DNA of 64,000 nt from JAENVU01 sp963765075 (GCA_963765075.1 CAVXVA010000003.1:62001-126000); one strand, 5' to 3'. Counted from the stretch's first letter, positions 47,561 to 59,157 are shown. Numbers and translations: made by a program. The notes: a model not told the origin generated them from the letters alone.

Positions 47561-47983
47561 TCAGCGGAACAAGCTGTTGGTCGCGTACCCGTCGGTCTTC
47601 ACACTGCGTTCGCCCAACCGCCAACCTTCGTCGAGCTTGACGAGCCGGTCCCGATAGCGACCCCAGTGGTCGAGGCCGATGTCGGTGATCACCTGGAAGT
47701 AACTCGACGCGCGGGCGGTGGTCTCCGACGCCAGATCGATCACGACGTTGGTGACGCAATGACGCATCTGGGTGAGGCCCGGGTTCACCGTGGCGCCCAC
47801 ACTCGCGAAGAACCGGCGCTGTGCGTCGCGACCGCGGTGGGTCTCGCCGCCGATGATCGTGAGCACACCGTCGGCCGCGAAGCACGCGACCATCTCGTCG
47901 AACTTCCCTCGATCGCCCGCGTGGTTGTATCGGGCCAACGTGTCGCGGATCTCTTCCCGTGCCAGCATTTCCCAGACTTCCAT
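47561..47983 (-). CDS. SnoaL-like/NTF2-fold protein
   Basis: 140 aa, start MEVWEMLAREEIRDTLARYN, then HAGDRGKFDEMVACFAADGV. The cone-shaped NTF2-like fold, often found as polyketide cyclase, steroid isomerase-like or ring-hydroxylating-dioxygenase beta-type protein. No catalytic residues can be named with certainty. Divergent from the phosphotransferase gene at 48061 and convergent with the SDR. Confidence 0.85.
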   Translation of the reverse strand: MEVWEMLAREEIRDTLARYNHAGDRGKFDEMVACFAADGVLTIIGGETHRGRDAQRRFFASVGATVNPGLTQMRHCVTNVVIDLASETTARASSYFQVITDIGLDHWGRYRDRLVKLDEGWRLGERSVKTDGYATNSLFR

Positions 47984-48060
47984 CGGCCCGGACGATAGCG
48001 AGCCTGCCGCGCCCGATACGTCCACCGGCACATCGAGGCCGGCGTGCTCAACTGTTCGTG

Positions 48061-48954
48061 ATGAGTCTCCCCCGCATGCACGCCGACGAAGTCGACACCG
48101 ACATCGACCTGGTCCGCGGGCTGATCCAGTCCCAGCACCCCCAATGGGCCGACCTGTCGATCGAGCGCGTGCCTTCGTCGGGCACCGACAATGCGATGTA
48201 TCGACTCGGTGACGACCTCGCCGTGCGCCTGCCTCGGATCGATTGGGCGGTCGAACATGTCGCGAAGGAGAGTGCCTGGATCCCGGCACTCGCGCCCCAC
48301 CTCCCGCTGTCGGTACCGCAACCGGTGGCGGCGGGCATACCCGACTCGACGTTTCCGTACCCCTGGAGTGTCGTGCAGTGGCTCCCCGGAACGATGGCCA
48401 CCTTCGACCGACTCGACGATCCGGTGCAGGCCGCGATCGATCTGGCCGAGTTCGTGCTTGCACTGCGTCGCGTCGACGCGCAGGCGGGCCCGCATCACCG
48501 TCGCGGTGATCCGGTCCGGCTCCAAGACCGGATGATGCGCGCCGGCATTGCGGGACTCCGTGACGAGGTCGACGCCGATGCCGTCCAGGCCGCCTGGGTG
48601 CGCGCCCTCGACGCGCCCGACTACGACGGGCCGGCCGTCTGGTTCCACGGCGATCTCTCGTACCTCAACCTGCTCGCGCGCGACGGTGCCTTGACCTCGG
48701 TGATCGACTGGGGATGCTGTGGAGTCGGCGATCCCGCCATCGACACCACCATCGCGTGGACCCACTTCACCGGCGAGGCCCGCACCGCGTATCGCGAGAC
48801 CCTCGCGGTCGACGACGCCACCTGGGCACGTGGGAAGGGGTGGGTCCTGACCGGCGTCTTCGGCATCCCCTACTACCGAGACACGAACCCCGCCCTGGTC
48901 GCCGACAAGATCCGCGGGATCGAGGCCGTGTTGGCCGACCCAGTGTGGGAATGA
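48061..48954 (+). CDS. Aminoglycoside phosphotransferase (APH) family protein
   Basis: 297 aa. Kinase-like motifs are AVRLPR (ATP-anchoring region), the Brenner-type catalytic loop VWFHGDLSYLNLLA with its Asp and Asn, and the metal-binding IDWGCCGVGDPAID. The environmental APH family includes antibiotic kinases, macrolide kinases and many small-molecule kinases of unknown substrate. A perfect 14-bp hairpin follows 9 bp after the stop. Confidence 0.88.
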   Translation: MSLPRMHADEVDTDIDLVRGLIQSQHPQWADLSIERVPSSGTDNAMYRLGDDLAVRLPRIDWAVEHVAKESAWIPALAPHLPLSVPQPVAAGIPDSTFPYPWSVVQWLPGTMATFDRLDDPVQAAIDLAEFVLALRRVDAQAGPHHRRGDPVRLQDRMMRAGIAGLRDEVDADAVQAAWVRALDAPDYDGPAVWFHGDLSYLNLLARDGALTSVIDWGCCGVGDPAIDTTIAWTHFTGEARTAYRETLAVDDATWARGKGWVLTGVFGIPYYRDTNPALVADKIRGIEAVLADPVWE

Positions 48955-48963
48955 CCGAGCCCT

Positions 48964-48997
48964 ACTGCACGCGTGTCGCCGTTGACACGCGTGCAGT
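48964..48997. terminator. Bidirectional terminator
   Basis: ACTGCACGCGTGTC and its exact complement GACACGCGTGCAGT, 14 bp with a 6-nt loop, followed by TGTTGTG on the plus strand. It sits between two convergent genes. Confidence 0.7.
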
Positions 48998-49005
48998 TGT
49001 TGTGC

Positions 49006-49317
49006 TCAGCGAGCCGATTCCGCTTCGGAGTCGGTTTCGACGACGATCACCTTGGCGTTCGCGTCGAGTCGCACGTCGGCGACGGAACCATCGGGGCGGG
49101 TCACCTCGACTTCCCACGTCGCACCGTTCTCGGTGTCGCGTTCGACCGCGTTGACGGTTCCTCCGGTCTCGGCCACCGCCGCGGCTTTGGCCTGGGCCAC
49201 GCCGGGCCCGGTCGCTCCACCTTCTTGGTCGCCGCTGCTCGCCATGGCCGCCGCACCGCTGAACGCGGTGACCGCCACGACGCTGGCCGCGAGGACTCCG
49301 GCTACTCGCTTCTTCAT
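49006..49317 (-). CDS. Secreted PepSY-domain protein
   Basis: 103 aa with a Sec signal peptide (KKRVAGVLAASVVAVTAFSG, cleavage near AMA). The mature part contains the PepSY pattern ETGGTVNAVERDTENGATWE and ends in an acidic tail. PepSY proteins modulate proteases or act as extracytoplasmic input to sensor kinases. AGGAG is 5 bp before the ATG. It lies about 100 bp after the sensor kinase gene and probably belongs to its regulon. Confidence 0.85.
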   Translation of the reverse strand: MKKRVAGVLAASVVAVTAFSGAAAMASSGDQEGGATGPGVAQAKAAAVAETGGTVNAVERDTENGATWEVEVTRPDGSVADVRLDANAKVIVVETDSEAESAR

Positions 49318-49416
49318 GGTCGCTCCTGAGGGATGGGGATCCGAGCCCGGGACCGGACTCGACGTCGAGCATGCGCTCCGGGAGGTGCAGCCACGATGAG
49401 GCCAACGTGTGATCGC

Positions 49417-50757
49417 TCACATGTTGGCGGGCAACCGGATCGCCGCGCTCGCGCCTCCCCCGACCCGATTGGCGACATGCGCCGACCCTCCGTGCGACTC
49501 CGCCGCAGCCCGGACGATGGCCAGGCCGAGGCCCGTCCCCCCTTCGGCCCGGGCCCGCGATTCATCGGCCCGACGAAACCGCTCGAACGCGTGGGGCAGG
49601 AATTCATCGGGAAACCCGGGACCGTCATCCCACACGGAGATCACCACCCAAGCCGGGTCCGATGCCACCCGCACCGTGACGGTGCCACCTTCGGGCGATA
49701 CTCGCACCGCGTTGTCGACCAGGTTGTCGACCGCCCGACCGAGGAGGTCGGCATCGATGGGCGCAGACGCAGCAGTGCCATCGAAACCCACCGCAACATC
49801 GGCGCGCCCCGTTCGCGCCGAGGCCCGCTCGACACACGTCCGCACCACCGCGTCGACCGACTGCATCGATCGAGTGACCTCACGATCGGCCCCCCACCGA
49901 GCGAGGACCAACAGCTGATCCGCGAGCCGCGCCAACCGATCTGTCTCGGTCACCGCATGCGCGATCGCGTCGCGAAGCTCCTCGGCCGATCGATGGGGAC
50001 GGTCGGCGAGTTCGAGCTCGGTGCGCAGGACCGCCAGCGGCGTCCGGAGCTCATGGCCGGCGTCGGCCACGAAGGTCCGCTCGCGTGCCAACGCGCCCTG
50101 GAGTTCGGCGAGCAGTTCGTTCATCGTGACGGCCAAGGTCGCGATCTCGTCCTTCGTCGGTGGCACCGGCAAACGTCCGGTGAGGTCGTGCGTCGAGATC
50201 GCCGCCGCCTCGGAGCGCATACGTTCCACGGGTCTGAGTGCCGCCGCGGCGAGGACATACCCCCCGACCCCCGCAACGACGACGGCAATCACCCCACCGA
50301 CGAGCATCGCCTCACGGGCGCGCCGCACTGCTTCCTTCGTCGGTTCGAGCGACGTGGCCACGACGACCACCCGGTCTCGACCGTCAATCGCCGCGCGTCG
50401 GGCCAAGGCCCGGAACGGTTCTCGCTCTCGGCCAATATCGATGTTCACGAAGGTCGGGTCGGCGAATGCGCGCCGGATCACCTTCGAATCGATGACAGCT
50501 CGGGACCCCGCCTCTTGTGAACTCTCGACGACGCGGCCGGAACGATCCAGAATCTGTTCGACCCGGTCCCGGCTCGTGAGGACCGCGCCAGTTGGCGGTT
50601 GGGATCTGACAAGGGTGTCGAACTGCGCCCGCAGCCCCGGAGCGAGCGAGCGTTCGAGCCCCGACTCGAACGAGCCGAGAAACAGCCAACCGCCCACGAT
50701 CACGAGGATCAGCGTCACGGCGCCGAACGCCAGTGCCAGCCGAACCCGAATCGGCAC
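49417..50757 (-). CDS. Two-component sensor histidine kinase
   Basis: 446 aa. TM1 about 7-28, extracytoplasmic loop about 29-150, TM2 about 151-173, HAMP, then the phospho-acceptor H235 in DAGHELRTPLAVLRTELELA. The ATP-binding N-box DNLVDNAVRVSP, G1 WDDGPGFP and G2 GGTGLGLAIV are all present. Starts 9 bp after the response regulator stop. The loop has no recognisable sensor domain. Confidence 0.93.
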   Translation of the reverse strand: MPIRVRLALAFGAVTLILVIVGGWLFLGSFESGLERSLAPGLRAQFDTLVRSQPPTGAVLTSRDRVEQILDRSGRVVESSQEAGSRAVIDSKVIRRAFADPTFVNIDIGREREPFRALARRAAIDGRDRVVVVATSLEPTKEAVRRAREAMLVGGVIAVVVAGVGGYVLAAAALRPVERMRSEAAAISTHDLTGRLPVPPTKDEIATLAVTMNELLAELQGALARERTFVADAGHELRTPLAVLRTELELADRPHRSAEELRDAIAHAVTETDRLARLADQLLVLARWGADREVTRSMQSVDAVVRTCVERASARTGRADVAVGFDGTAASAPIDADLLGRAVDNLVDNAVRVSPEGGTVTVRVASDPAWVVISVWDDGPGFPDEFLPHAFERFRRADESRARAEGGTGLGLAIVRAAAESHGGSAHVANRVGGGASAAIRLPANM

Positions 50758-50766
50758 GCTCAGGCC

Positions 50767-51444
<678 letters not shown>

Positions 51445-51499
51445 TCGCTCAGGCTACGGGTCTTGACGTGTGAGCAACATGTGAGGCCCCGACGGCCGC

Positions 51500-54400
51500 T
51501 CAGTCGTCGCGGAGTAGCTCGGTCGGTTCGAGGCGGTTCACGAGCTGCGATCCGACCAGCGTGGCCAGCAGCGTCGCACCGACCACCAACGCCGTCGGGG
51601 TCGCCAACCCGCTCAGCGGCAGTGAGTACGGAGGGTGGAGCACGAACAGCGGGCGCAACACGGTCACGAAGTAGAAGCCCATGGCCGCCCCGACCAGCAA
51701 GCCCGCCGCGACGCCGATCACCGCCACCGTGCCCGACTCGGCCGCGATGAGCCCTCGGATCGCGCGCGGTTCGAGGCCCTGGGCCCGCAAGGTCACGTAC
51801 TCACGGCGCCGGGCGAGGAGGAGGCCGAAGACGAAGATCCCGATCGTGACCACGACCATGGCCAATGCGAACCACGAGTCGAGGTCCACGAGGCCCGCGA
51901 TGTTCAACGCGGCCAGACTCGACTGGTCGCGGGCGAGCGTCGTGAGCCGCGTGTCGATCTGCAGTCGATCGGCTGCCCCCGGGCCCCGTCCGAGCCCGGC
52001 CACCGCGGCGCGCAGTGCCCCGTCGCCCGATCCGGTGGTGGCGGCCAAGAAGAAATCTGGGGTCTTGCTCGGTACCGCCGTGGTGTGGACGGCCACGGAC
52101 ATGAGCGCGTCGGCGCCATCGGGAAACCCGGAGAGACGTCGATACAGGCCGGCCACCCGCATCCGGATCTCGACCTGTTCCGCGGTGGATCGCACCAACG
52201 TGATCTCCAGCGGGTCGCCCGGCTTCGCCCTGAGGAAGTCGGCCATGTCCTCGCTCAGGAACACCGCCGACGGGTCGCGTTCGAGTCGAGCGAACGCAGC
52301 ACCCGGCGAGCCGGTCGAGAACTGGGCGTCGGTCACGGGCGCGACCGTGGCGTACGTGCGGGGATCGACCGCGGCCAGGTTGGCGGGATCCGAGGTTCGC
52401 GCGCTTCGCAGAATCACGTTGCTCAGCCCGTAGATCACCGGCGTCACGCGGCGAATACCCGTCGTCTGGAATTGAGCCGCATCGGTGGCCGGATAGGTCC
52501 GCGCCGACGTCGGGCTCGGTGTGATCCGAATGTCGGCACCGTTCGCGTATCGGGCGTCGGTGGTCTTGGCCGCGTCGTAGCTCGCAGTGAACGCGGCCAG
52601 ACAGGTGGACAAAGCAACGATCAGCGCGACGATCACCGCGCCGTTCCCGATCGCCCAGGGGCGACGACCAATGCTCAGCCGATACAGGCGCGGAAGCGGA
52701 CGACCCATCGAGCCGCTCGACTGCGGTTGGGTGCGACGCAATCCCGCACCGGCCAAGCGCGCCGCCAGCAGCGCCCCGGCGATCCACACGGCGACCGGAA
52801 GGACGAGGAGCAGGAGGTTCAGCTCGACCGACCGCCCGAAATACACCGACCCCGGCGCGCCGTCGAAGGCGCGGGCGCGGAGCGCGAGCACCGTTCCCAC
52901 CATCACGACGATGAGCGCGACCAGATCGAGCTGCACGCGCCGCCAGAGCGGGACCCGACGGGTGTGCGCCGCGCGATCTTCGTTGATCTCGCGGTCGATC
53001 GACCGGCGACCGGTGAGATACAGCGCCAGACCAGTCGCCGCGAATCCACCCAGGCTCCCGAGGAGCGCCGAGGTGACCAGACTCGAACCGCTGGCCCGAT
53101 CGAACGTTGCCCGTCCGAGGATCGAACCCGCCACGCTGTATCCGAGGGCCAACCCGACCAATGCACCGAGTCCCGTCAGGATGGTCGTTCTCAGCGCCAG
53201 CATCCGGAGGAGATGGCGCCGACCGCGCCCCGGATCCGCAACGTCGCCTGCTCGCGACGCTGGGCTTCGGCCAATACCGCACCGGCGTACGCCGCCAACA
53301 TGGCCGCGAGCACGCCGCCAGGCACCCCAAGGAAGATGAACAACCGTTTGGCCACCTGGGCGTCACCGGCGGCGACGTCGAGCGTATTGGAGATGTTGTT
53401 GAGGAGATAGTCCTGATGCGCAGCCACCGCGGTGACGCGTCGGCCGGTATTGCGGGCCTGTTCGGCCGCGGTCGCGGGATCCGACGCGAGGAGGTTCCGG
53501 TCCAGTCGAATATCGATTTCGCGCACGGGCGGCGTCTTGAGCCGCGCACCTCGGGTGGTCGCGGCGCGTTCGTACGCCGGCAGCACGGTGCGGTCGAACT
53601 CGTCCGGCGACACCACGACCGAGTTCCGGGAGTAGACGAAGGTCTCGAGGTCGCCACCGCGCCGACTCGAGAACAACGACCGGGCGCGGCTCAGGTCGGC
53701 CAGACCGGTGACCTCGTAGGCGCGGGTCGTCGCGTCCGGCAGTCGCACACTCACCTGCGCGCCGACGTCGATCCCGAGCGCCCGCGCCGCTTCGACGCTC
53801 AGCACCACGCCATTGGGTGCCAGTCGGCCCTTCGTCATGCGGATCGACCCATCACGACGGGCGTAGGCGTCGTCGAACGCCACGACCTTGGTGGGGCCCG
53901 GCGCGGTCACGCCTCGCGCCGACAAGACATCGGGACCGAGATCACCGAGCGCCAACTGATTCGCGTCGCTGACGCCGGGGACCCGCCGGACCAGCCGCGC
54001 CAACTCGGCGAGGCCGGTCAACTCGGGGCGGTTGGCCGGCACCGGGCTCACGGTCTCCCGGCTGGAAGACGTCGAGCTGATAGCCGTCCCTGCGATCGGC
54101 CCCGATCGAGTGGCCTCGGCGAAATAGCTCAGCCGAACCCTCTCGCCCGATTCGATGGTGCCGACATTCAGACCGATGCGGCCCAAACCGTGGGCCAAGG
54201 GATTGTCGGAGTATCCCGCAACGGGCTCGCCCCGGAGCCGAGTCGACCCCGACACGAACCGGAGACCCGGCCCGGGCTCCGACCGGACGGTCACCTCATT
54301 GGCGGCGGTCGTCCCCGAGTTCACGACTTCCAGATCGACCCGGACCCGATCTCCGACTGCCAGCCGACCGCGAGTGTTCAACCGCTGGTTGAGGGCGACC

Positions 54401-54603
54401 ACTCCTCCTACCCGTTCGGTCACGATGCGTTGCATGTCGATCGGCAACGGCGCGACCGCGCGCTGGGTCATCGACGCGGAGAGACCATCCACGAAGAAGA
54501 GCACACCGCAGAACAGTCCAACTCCCAGGGCAACCCCGAGCGCGGTCGCGCAGGTGCGTCGTGGGTTCCGCACCAGATCGGCCACCACATACCTAGCCGA
54601 CAT
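51500..54603 (-). CDS. FtsX-like ABC transporter permease (frameshifted)
   Basis: About 1,033 aa when repaired: two FtsX/MacB-type units in one polypeptide, with roughly ten transmembrane segments and large extracytoplasmic domains. The N-terminal half ends RREQATLRIRGA. A one-base shift at about 53221 leads into RHLLRMLALRTTILTGLGAL. The C-terminal unit ends RREYVTLRAQGLEPRAIRGL and NRLEPTELLRDD. Start overlaps the ATPase gene. Fits a lipoprotein-release or macrolide/peptide mechanotransmission system rather than a classical importer. Confidence 0.85.
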
Positions 54604-55292
54604 GACTCGCCTCCATCTTCGTCGCGGGCCGAGCCAGATCCACCCGCGTCGTGGCGTAGGCCGCGATCGCCGGATCGTGGGTGACGATCACGAGGGTGGC
54701 TCCCACGTCGTGGTGTAGGTCGATCAGCAACTCGATCACGCCGCGCGCGTTCGCCGCGTCCAACGCGCCGGTCGGCTCGTCGGCGAGGATCAGGCGAGGT
54801 CGGTGCACCACCGCCCGCGCCACCGCGGCACGCTGGCGTTGCCCGCCGGAGAGTTGATCCGGAAACCGCGTGGCCAGCCCTTCGAGGCCGAGCCTCGCGA
54901 GGAGCACCCCAACATCGAGCGCATCGACCGTGCTGCTCCGCCGACAGATCGCCGCCGCGAGCCGCGACGTTCTCTTCGATCGTGAGGTGCGGAAGGAGGT
55001 TGTCGGCCTGGTACACCACGCCGAGCGCCTGCCGGCGAAACCGCACGCGGGCACGCTCGGACAGCGCGGACACGACCTGGTCGCCGATGGTGACGGTCCC
55101 GGCCGTGGGCACCGCCAGCCCGGCCAACAGCCCAAGAAGGGTCGACTTCCCACACCCGCTCGGACCCATGATCGCCACGCTCGATCCGCCGGCAATGTCG
55201 AGGGAGGTGTGATCGAGGGCGCGCACCGGACCGCGCGGGGTTCGGTAGTCGACGACCACATCGTGAACGGAAACAGCATTCCCGGGGGTCAT
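54593..55292 (-). CDS. ABC transporter ATP-binding protein (frameshifted)
   Basis: About 232 aa when repaired. Walker A GPSGCGKSTLLGLLAGL and Q-loop VVYQADNLLPHL in one frame. After a one-base shift at about 54950, signature LSGGQRQRAAVARA, Walker B LILADEPTGALD and switch VTHD. LolD/MacB class. ATG overlaps the stop of the first ATPase (ATGA). Confidence 0.87.
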
Positions 55293-55963
55293 CGCGCCAC
55301 CAACTCCGCATCGATCAGGGCATACCGACGGTCGGCCAGGTCTGCAAGGGCGACGTCGTGACTCACGAACAGCACCGCGAACTCTGCGCTCAGTACTTCG
55401 TCGACCACACGCGTCGCGGTGCCGTGATCGAGTTGGGCCACGACTTCGTCGGCCAACAGCAGTGCCGGGTCGTTCGCCATCGACACGGCCAACGCGACAC
55501 GTTGCGCTTCACCACCGGAGAGATGGCGGGGGCGATGATCGGCCCGATGCCCGACGTCGAATCGTTCCAGGAGTTCGGTCGAACGCTCCCGGGCCGCGCG
55601 GCGGTTCCGCCGTGCTCCGAACCCGAGCGCGAGTTCGACGTTCTCGCGAGCGCTGAGGAACGGGATCAGGTTGTCGGCCTGGAGTGCGATTCCGATCCGC
55701 GCCGCGCGCATATGGGCGCGTTCGCCGTCATCGAGGTCGTCGATGGCGACCCCGTCGATCACCACCGAGCCCGCCGACGGGCGGAGCAGACCGGCGATGA
55801 GCGCCAGGAGCGTCGACTTCCCACTCCCTGACTCACCGACCAGGCTGACCTTGTCTCCCGCGCGCACCATCAAGTCGATGTCGCGCAGCACCGGGACCGG
55901 AGCGTCGATCGGGCCGAACGATTTCGACACGTCGTCGAGGCGAGCGACCGCGGGCGCGATCAC
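55289..55963 (-). CDS. ABC transporter ATP-binding protein
   Basis: 224 aa, intact. Walker A GESGSGKSTLLALIAGL, Q-loop LQADNLIPFL, signature LSGGEAQRVALAV, Walker B LLLADEVVAQLD (DEVV where DEPT is usual) and H-loop VSHD. GTG start overlaps the lipoprotein stop and has AGGAGGG upstream. With the next ATPase it may form a heterodimeric pair serving the single large permease. Confidence 0.88.
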   Translation of the reverse strand: MIAPAVARLDDVSKSFGPIDAPVPVLRDIDLMVRAGDKVSLVGESGSGKSTLLALIAGLLRPSAGSVVIDGVAIDDLDDGERAHMRAARIGIALQADNLIPFLSARENVELALGFGARRNRRAARERSTELLERFDVGHRADHRPRHLSGGEAQRVALAVSMANDPALLLADEVVAQLDHGTATRVVDEVLSAEFAVLFVSHDVALADLADRRYALIDAELVAR

Positions 55964-56829
55964 GACGCCCTCCTGGCATCGGGCACCGAGCCAAACACGT
56001 CCGGCGCAGTCGTGCGCGCGTGCCGCTCCAGGTCGAGCAGCGTCTGGCTCGCCTCCGCCAGACCCGCAGGCGTGAGTTGGAGGAAGTTGCGAAGATCGAA
56101 GCGGTCCTGGTGCAGGCTGGCATCGAGCGGAACGTTGTCGATCACCCCGACGCCGGGTGCGTAGTACTTGTTCTCGTTGTCGGGAGCGCCGACGTTGCCT
56201 TCTTGCACGACGCGAACGTTGTCGTAACAGCCGAACGGCACGCACCGGCGAATACCGACCTGCACCGGCTGGCCGACCGACGGCTTTTCGTCGGGCGCGG
56301 CGCCGATGAACCATCGCTTCGTCTTGATCGTGACCTTGGGCGGAGCCAGGATGCCGATGGCTTGTCCGGACTTGACGCCGAGCCACGCGCTTTCGGCATT
56401 CGTGAACGCCCCGCCTTGATACTCCTCGGTGTAGCCGCCGAGGATCCAGACGTTCCCCTGTTTGTCGAGCGCCAGGTAGTCCATGCCGACCTGGGAGACA
56501 TCACGTGAGTCGGTCGACTCGTCGAGCATGGCGATGGTCGGCACGCCGTCGATGACCCGGATGACATCGGTCATCGTGGTCACGACCTCGTGCGGCACAA
56601 CCCGAGAACCGACTTCGGTCGTGCCACCCCGAACCCACTGCAAACCGGGCTTGAGCGGATGAAACGGGTTGGTGTCGAGCCGGGGGTCGACGAAGTTCGC
56701 CGGATCGAACTTGACCCTCGTCCCCGGCCAGGTGTCCTTGACGCTTGCCGATCCCCCACCGCCAATGCTGCACGCCGAGGCAATCAGTATCAGCGATGCG
56801 GTGGCAATGGCTCGGCGGTGTCGTCGCAT
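55960..56829 (-). CDS. Lipoprotein of the ABC/FtsX operon
   Basis: 289 aa. N-terminal RRHRR, hydrophobic stretch and lipobox ending at Cys20 (IASACSIGGGG). The mature domain has no family I can name. It includes two cysteines close together (RRCVPFGCYDN) that could form a disulfide, and KYYAPGVGVIDNVPLD. First gene of the export operon, overlapping the first ATPase by 4 bp, so probably the periplasmic-side partner of the FtsX permease. Confidence 0.75.
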   Translation of the reverse strand: MRRHRRAIATASLILIASACSIGGGGSASVKDTWPGTRVKFDPANFVDPRLDTNPFHPLKPGLQWVRGGTTEVGSRVVPHEVVTTMTDVIRVIDGVPTIAMLDESTDSRDVSQVGMDYLALDKQGNVWILGGYTEEYQGGAFTNAESAWLGVKSGQAIGILAPPKVTIKTKRWFIGAAPDEKPSVGQPVQVGIRRCVPFGCYDNVRVVQEGNVGAPDNENKYYAPGVGVIDNVPLDASLHQDRFDLRNFLQLTPAGLAEASQTLLDLERHARTTAPDVFGSVPDARRAS

Positions 56830-56968
56830 GCCGTAGATGGTGCCGATCGCAACATTTGGTGATCGTGTGAACCGGCCTTGGTGTCGGCGTCCTGATCGGC
56901 GCAACTTCGCGAAAGGCCGACCTGGACCTACAGTGGCAGTTCGTGATCGACACCGACTCGCCACGGGC

Positions 56969-58264
56969 ATGACGTCGCTTCCCGGCCCGAGAGGTGCGGC
57001 TGCACTACGCGCCGCTCGCGACATCCTGAACGAACCGATGCCCACCGTCAGTGCACTCGCCGAGGAGTACGGCCGCACCTTCGCCATCCAGGCCGGTCCG
57101 GCCGCCATCGTGATCGTCGGCGACCGCGAGTTGATCAAGGTCGTCCTGACCGGCCCGCAAGACCGATACCGATGGGGGCCGATGTTTCGCATGGCCCTCG
57201 GCGTCTTCGTCGGCCCGACATCGATGTTGGTGAGCGACGGCGAGGACCACGCCCGTCGGCGATCGCTCGTGCAGCCGGCATTCGCACTTCGACGGCTCCA
57301 CGCGTGGAGACAACTCGTACTCGACGAGTTCGACCGGATGATCGACGCGCTTCCGCTCGAACGAACCATCGACCTCGCGCCGATCATCCAGACCAGCGTG
57401 CGGCGCATCGTCGTGCGAGTCCTCTTCGGCGAGGAACTCGATGCCGACGATGTCGGCGCCCGGCTGGCCCCTGCGGCCGAGTACATCAACCGGCCGTTCG
57501 CGAAGCAACCCCCGCATCCGTTCCCGTTCGGCGCCCGTGAACGGGCGCGGCAATCGCGTCGATCGTTCGACGAGTTACTCGAACGCGAGATCGCACGGCG
57601 GAGCGCCCAGCCGGCGCGCGAACGCGACGACGTGCTCGACGTCCTGCTCGCGACCGAGGGGCTCACTCGTCAGGAACTCGCCGATCAGGTCGTCTCGCTC
57701 ATCGGCGCCGGGTACGACACCACGACCGGTACTGCGAGTTGGCTCGTTCACCGCGGTGCGGCGGACGTCGAAGTATGGGCCCGGCTCCGCGCCGAAGCTG
57801 ATTCGGTGGGCGTCGACGAGCAACGGCCCTGGGCCGACGCGGTCGTGCACGAGTCGCTCCGCATCCATCCCGCCGGCGCGCATGCGCCCCGGCTCGTCGC
57901 GACCAGCTTCGACCTCGGCCCGTATCGCATTCGCCGCGGTTCGATCATCGCATGGTCGCCGCTGCTCGCCGGGCGCGATCCCGAATCGTGGCCCGACCCC
58001 ATGCGGTTCGACCCGAGCCGCCATCTCGACGCCGACGCCCCGGAGTACGCGTGGGTACCGTTCGGCGCCGGGTCACGCAGTTGTCTCGGGTTCGGGCTGG
58101 CGCGCATGAACCTGACGTTGTTGGCGTCACGCCTCGCGCAACGGGTGGATCTCCGGCTCGAATCGACCGAGGTCCCACGACCGATCGGCACCGTGACCGC
58201 CCACCCCGAGGGTGGCGTGCCCGTCACGGTGACGAATCGCCGCTCATCCCCGTCCGGCGGGTGA
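56969..58264 (+). CDS. Cytochrome P450
   Basis: 431 aa, intact. PGPRG at the N-terminus, DGEDHARRRSLVQPAF, I-helix IGAGYDTTTGTASW, ExxR ESLRIHPAG and the haem loop FGAGSRSCLGFGLARM. It is of the CYP type resembling fatty-acid or sterol hydroxylases rather than the soluble antibiotic-type P450s at 3738 and 6899. No adjacent ferredoxin gene. It ends 3 bp from the convergent TauE gene. Confidence 0.92.
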   Translation: MTSLPGPRGAAALRAARDILNEPMPTVSALAEEYGRTFAIQAGPAAIVIVGDRELIKVVLTGPQDRYRWGPMFRMALGVFVGPTSMLVSDGEDHARRRSLVQPAFALRRLHAWRQLVLDEFDRMIDALPLERTIDLAPIIQTSVRRIVVRVLFGEELDADDVGARLAPAAEYINRPFAKQPPHPFPFGARERARQSRRSFDELLEREIARRSAQPARERDDVLDVLLATEGLTRQELADQVVSLIGAGYDTTTGTASWLVHRGAADVEVWARLRAEADSVGVDEQRPWADAVVHESLRIHPAGAHAPRLVATSFDLGPYRIRRGSIIAWSPLLAGRDPESWPDPMRFDPSRHLDADAPEYAWVPFGAGSRSCLGFGLARMNLTLLASRLAQRVDLRLESTEVPRPIGTVTAHPEGGVPVTVTNRRSSPSGG

Positions 58265-58266
58265 AT

Positions 58267-59157
58267 TCAGACCGCCTGCGCCGGGCGTCGACGGGCCGCG
58301 AGCCGGGGTCGGAAAGCCGCGAAAACGACGGCTAGGGCGATGAACACATATGCACCCCAGCGTCCGACGCTGCTCCCGTGGTGGTTCGCAAGTTCGCGAC
58401 TCTGGGTGATCAGCAACAGGCCGCCGACCGCCAGGGCCATCAGGCGCGGCGGAAAGAACCGAACGACATAGGCGGCGAGGGGCGCGGCGAGTACACCGCC
58501 GATGAGCATGGCCAGGACGACACCGATCTCGATTCCCGCACCGCCGAGTGAGGTGATCAACGTTCCGGCCGAGACCACTGCCACGGCGATCTCTGCGGTG
58601 TTGGCCGAACCGACGGCGTAGCGAGCGGGAACTCCCCGCTGGAGCAGGAATGGCGTCACCACCGGCCCCCACGCGCCGATCAGACCGTTCGTCACTCCAC
58701 CGGCGGTCGCGGCCACCTCCACACCCGGAGCGTGGAACCGCGGGCCACCGGGTGCATCCGCCGCGCCGGTGGTCACCGCGGGCGGTATCCCCCGGCTGAA
58801 CCGCACGACGATCCGCAAACCGACGATCATCAAGAGGGCAGCCAGGTACGGGCGCAGTTGGTCACCGTCGACATTCGCGAGGATCGTCGCGCCCACGACC
58901 GCGCCCACCACGCCCGGAAGCGCGAGCCGGATGACGAGGCGGCGGTCGAGGTTCTCGAACTTCCAATGCGATGCGCCCGCCGCAAGCCCGGTGGCGACCT
59001 TGGCGATGTTGACGGTGGCCGACGTGGCCGCCGGGCTGATCCCGCTGCTCAACAGGATCGTGGCCGACGTAGGCCCGAAGCCCATCCCCAATGCGCCATC
59101 GACCATCGAAGCACAGAATCCGGCCAGCGCGATCATCAGCAGGTCACTCATACTCAA
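58267..59157 (-). CDS. TauE/SafE family sulfite/anion exporter
   Basis: 296 aa, about eight hydrophobic segments in two repeats. The family pattern MVDGALGMGFGPTSATILLS occurs at the start of repeat 1, and GGVTNGLIGAWGPVVTPFLL at the start of repeat 2. Members export sulfite, sulfoacetate or related anions after organosulfonate breakdown. It is last in the operon 62612-58267, which fits a waste-anion exporter. Two ATG choices (59157, 59151) are equivalent. Confidence 0.88.
   Translation of the reverse strand: MSMSDLLMIALAGFCASMVDGALGMGFGPTSATILLSSGISPAATSATVNIAKVATGLAAGASHWKFENLDRRLVIRLALPGVVGAVVGATILANVDGDQLRPYLAALLMIVGLRIVVRFSRGIPPAVTTGAADAPGGPRFHAPGVEVAATAGGVTNGLIGAWGPVVTPFLLQRGVPARYAVGSANTAEIAVAVVSAGTLITSLGGAGIEIGVVLAMLIGGVLAAPLAAYVVRFFPPRLMALAVGGLLLITQSRELANHHGSSVGRWGAYVFIALAVVFAAFRPRLAARRRPAQAV

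Noticed and set aside
51635..53410. 591-aa and neighbouring antisense frames across the FtsX permease
   Set aside because: Composed almost wholly of Arg/Asp/His/Gln, typical of antisense to a membrane protein.
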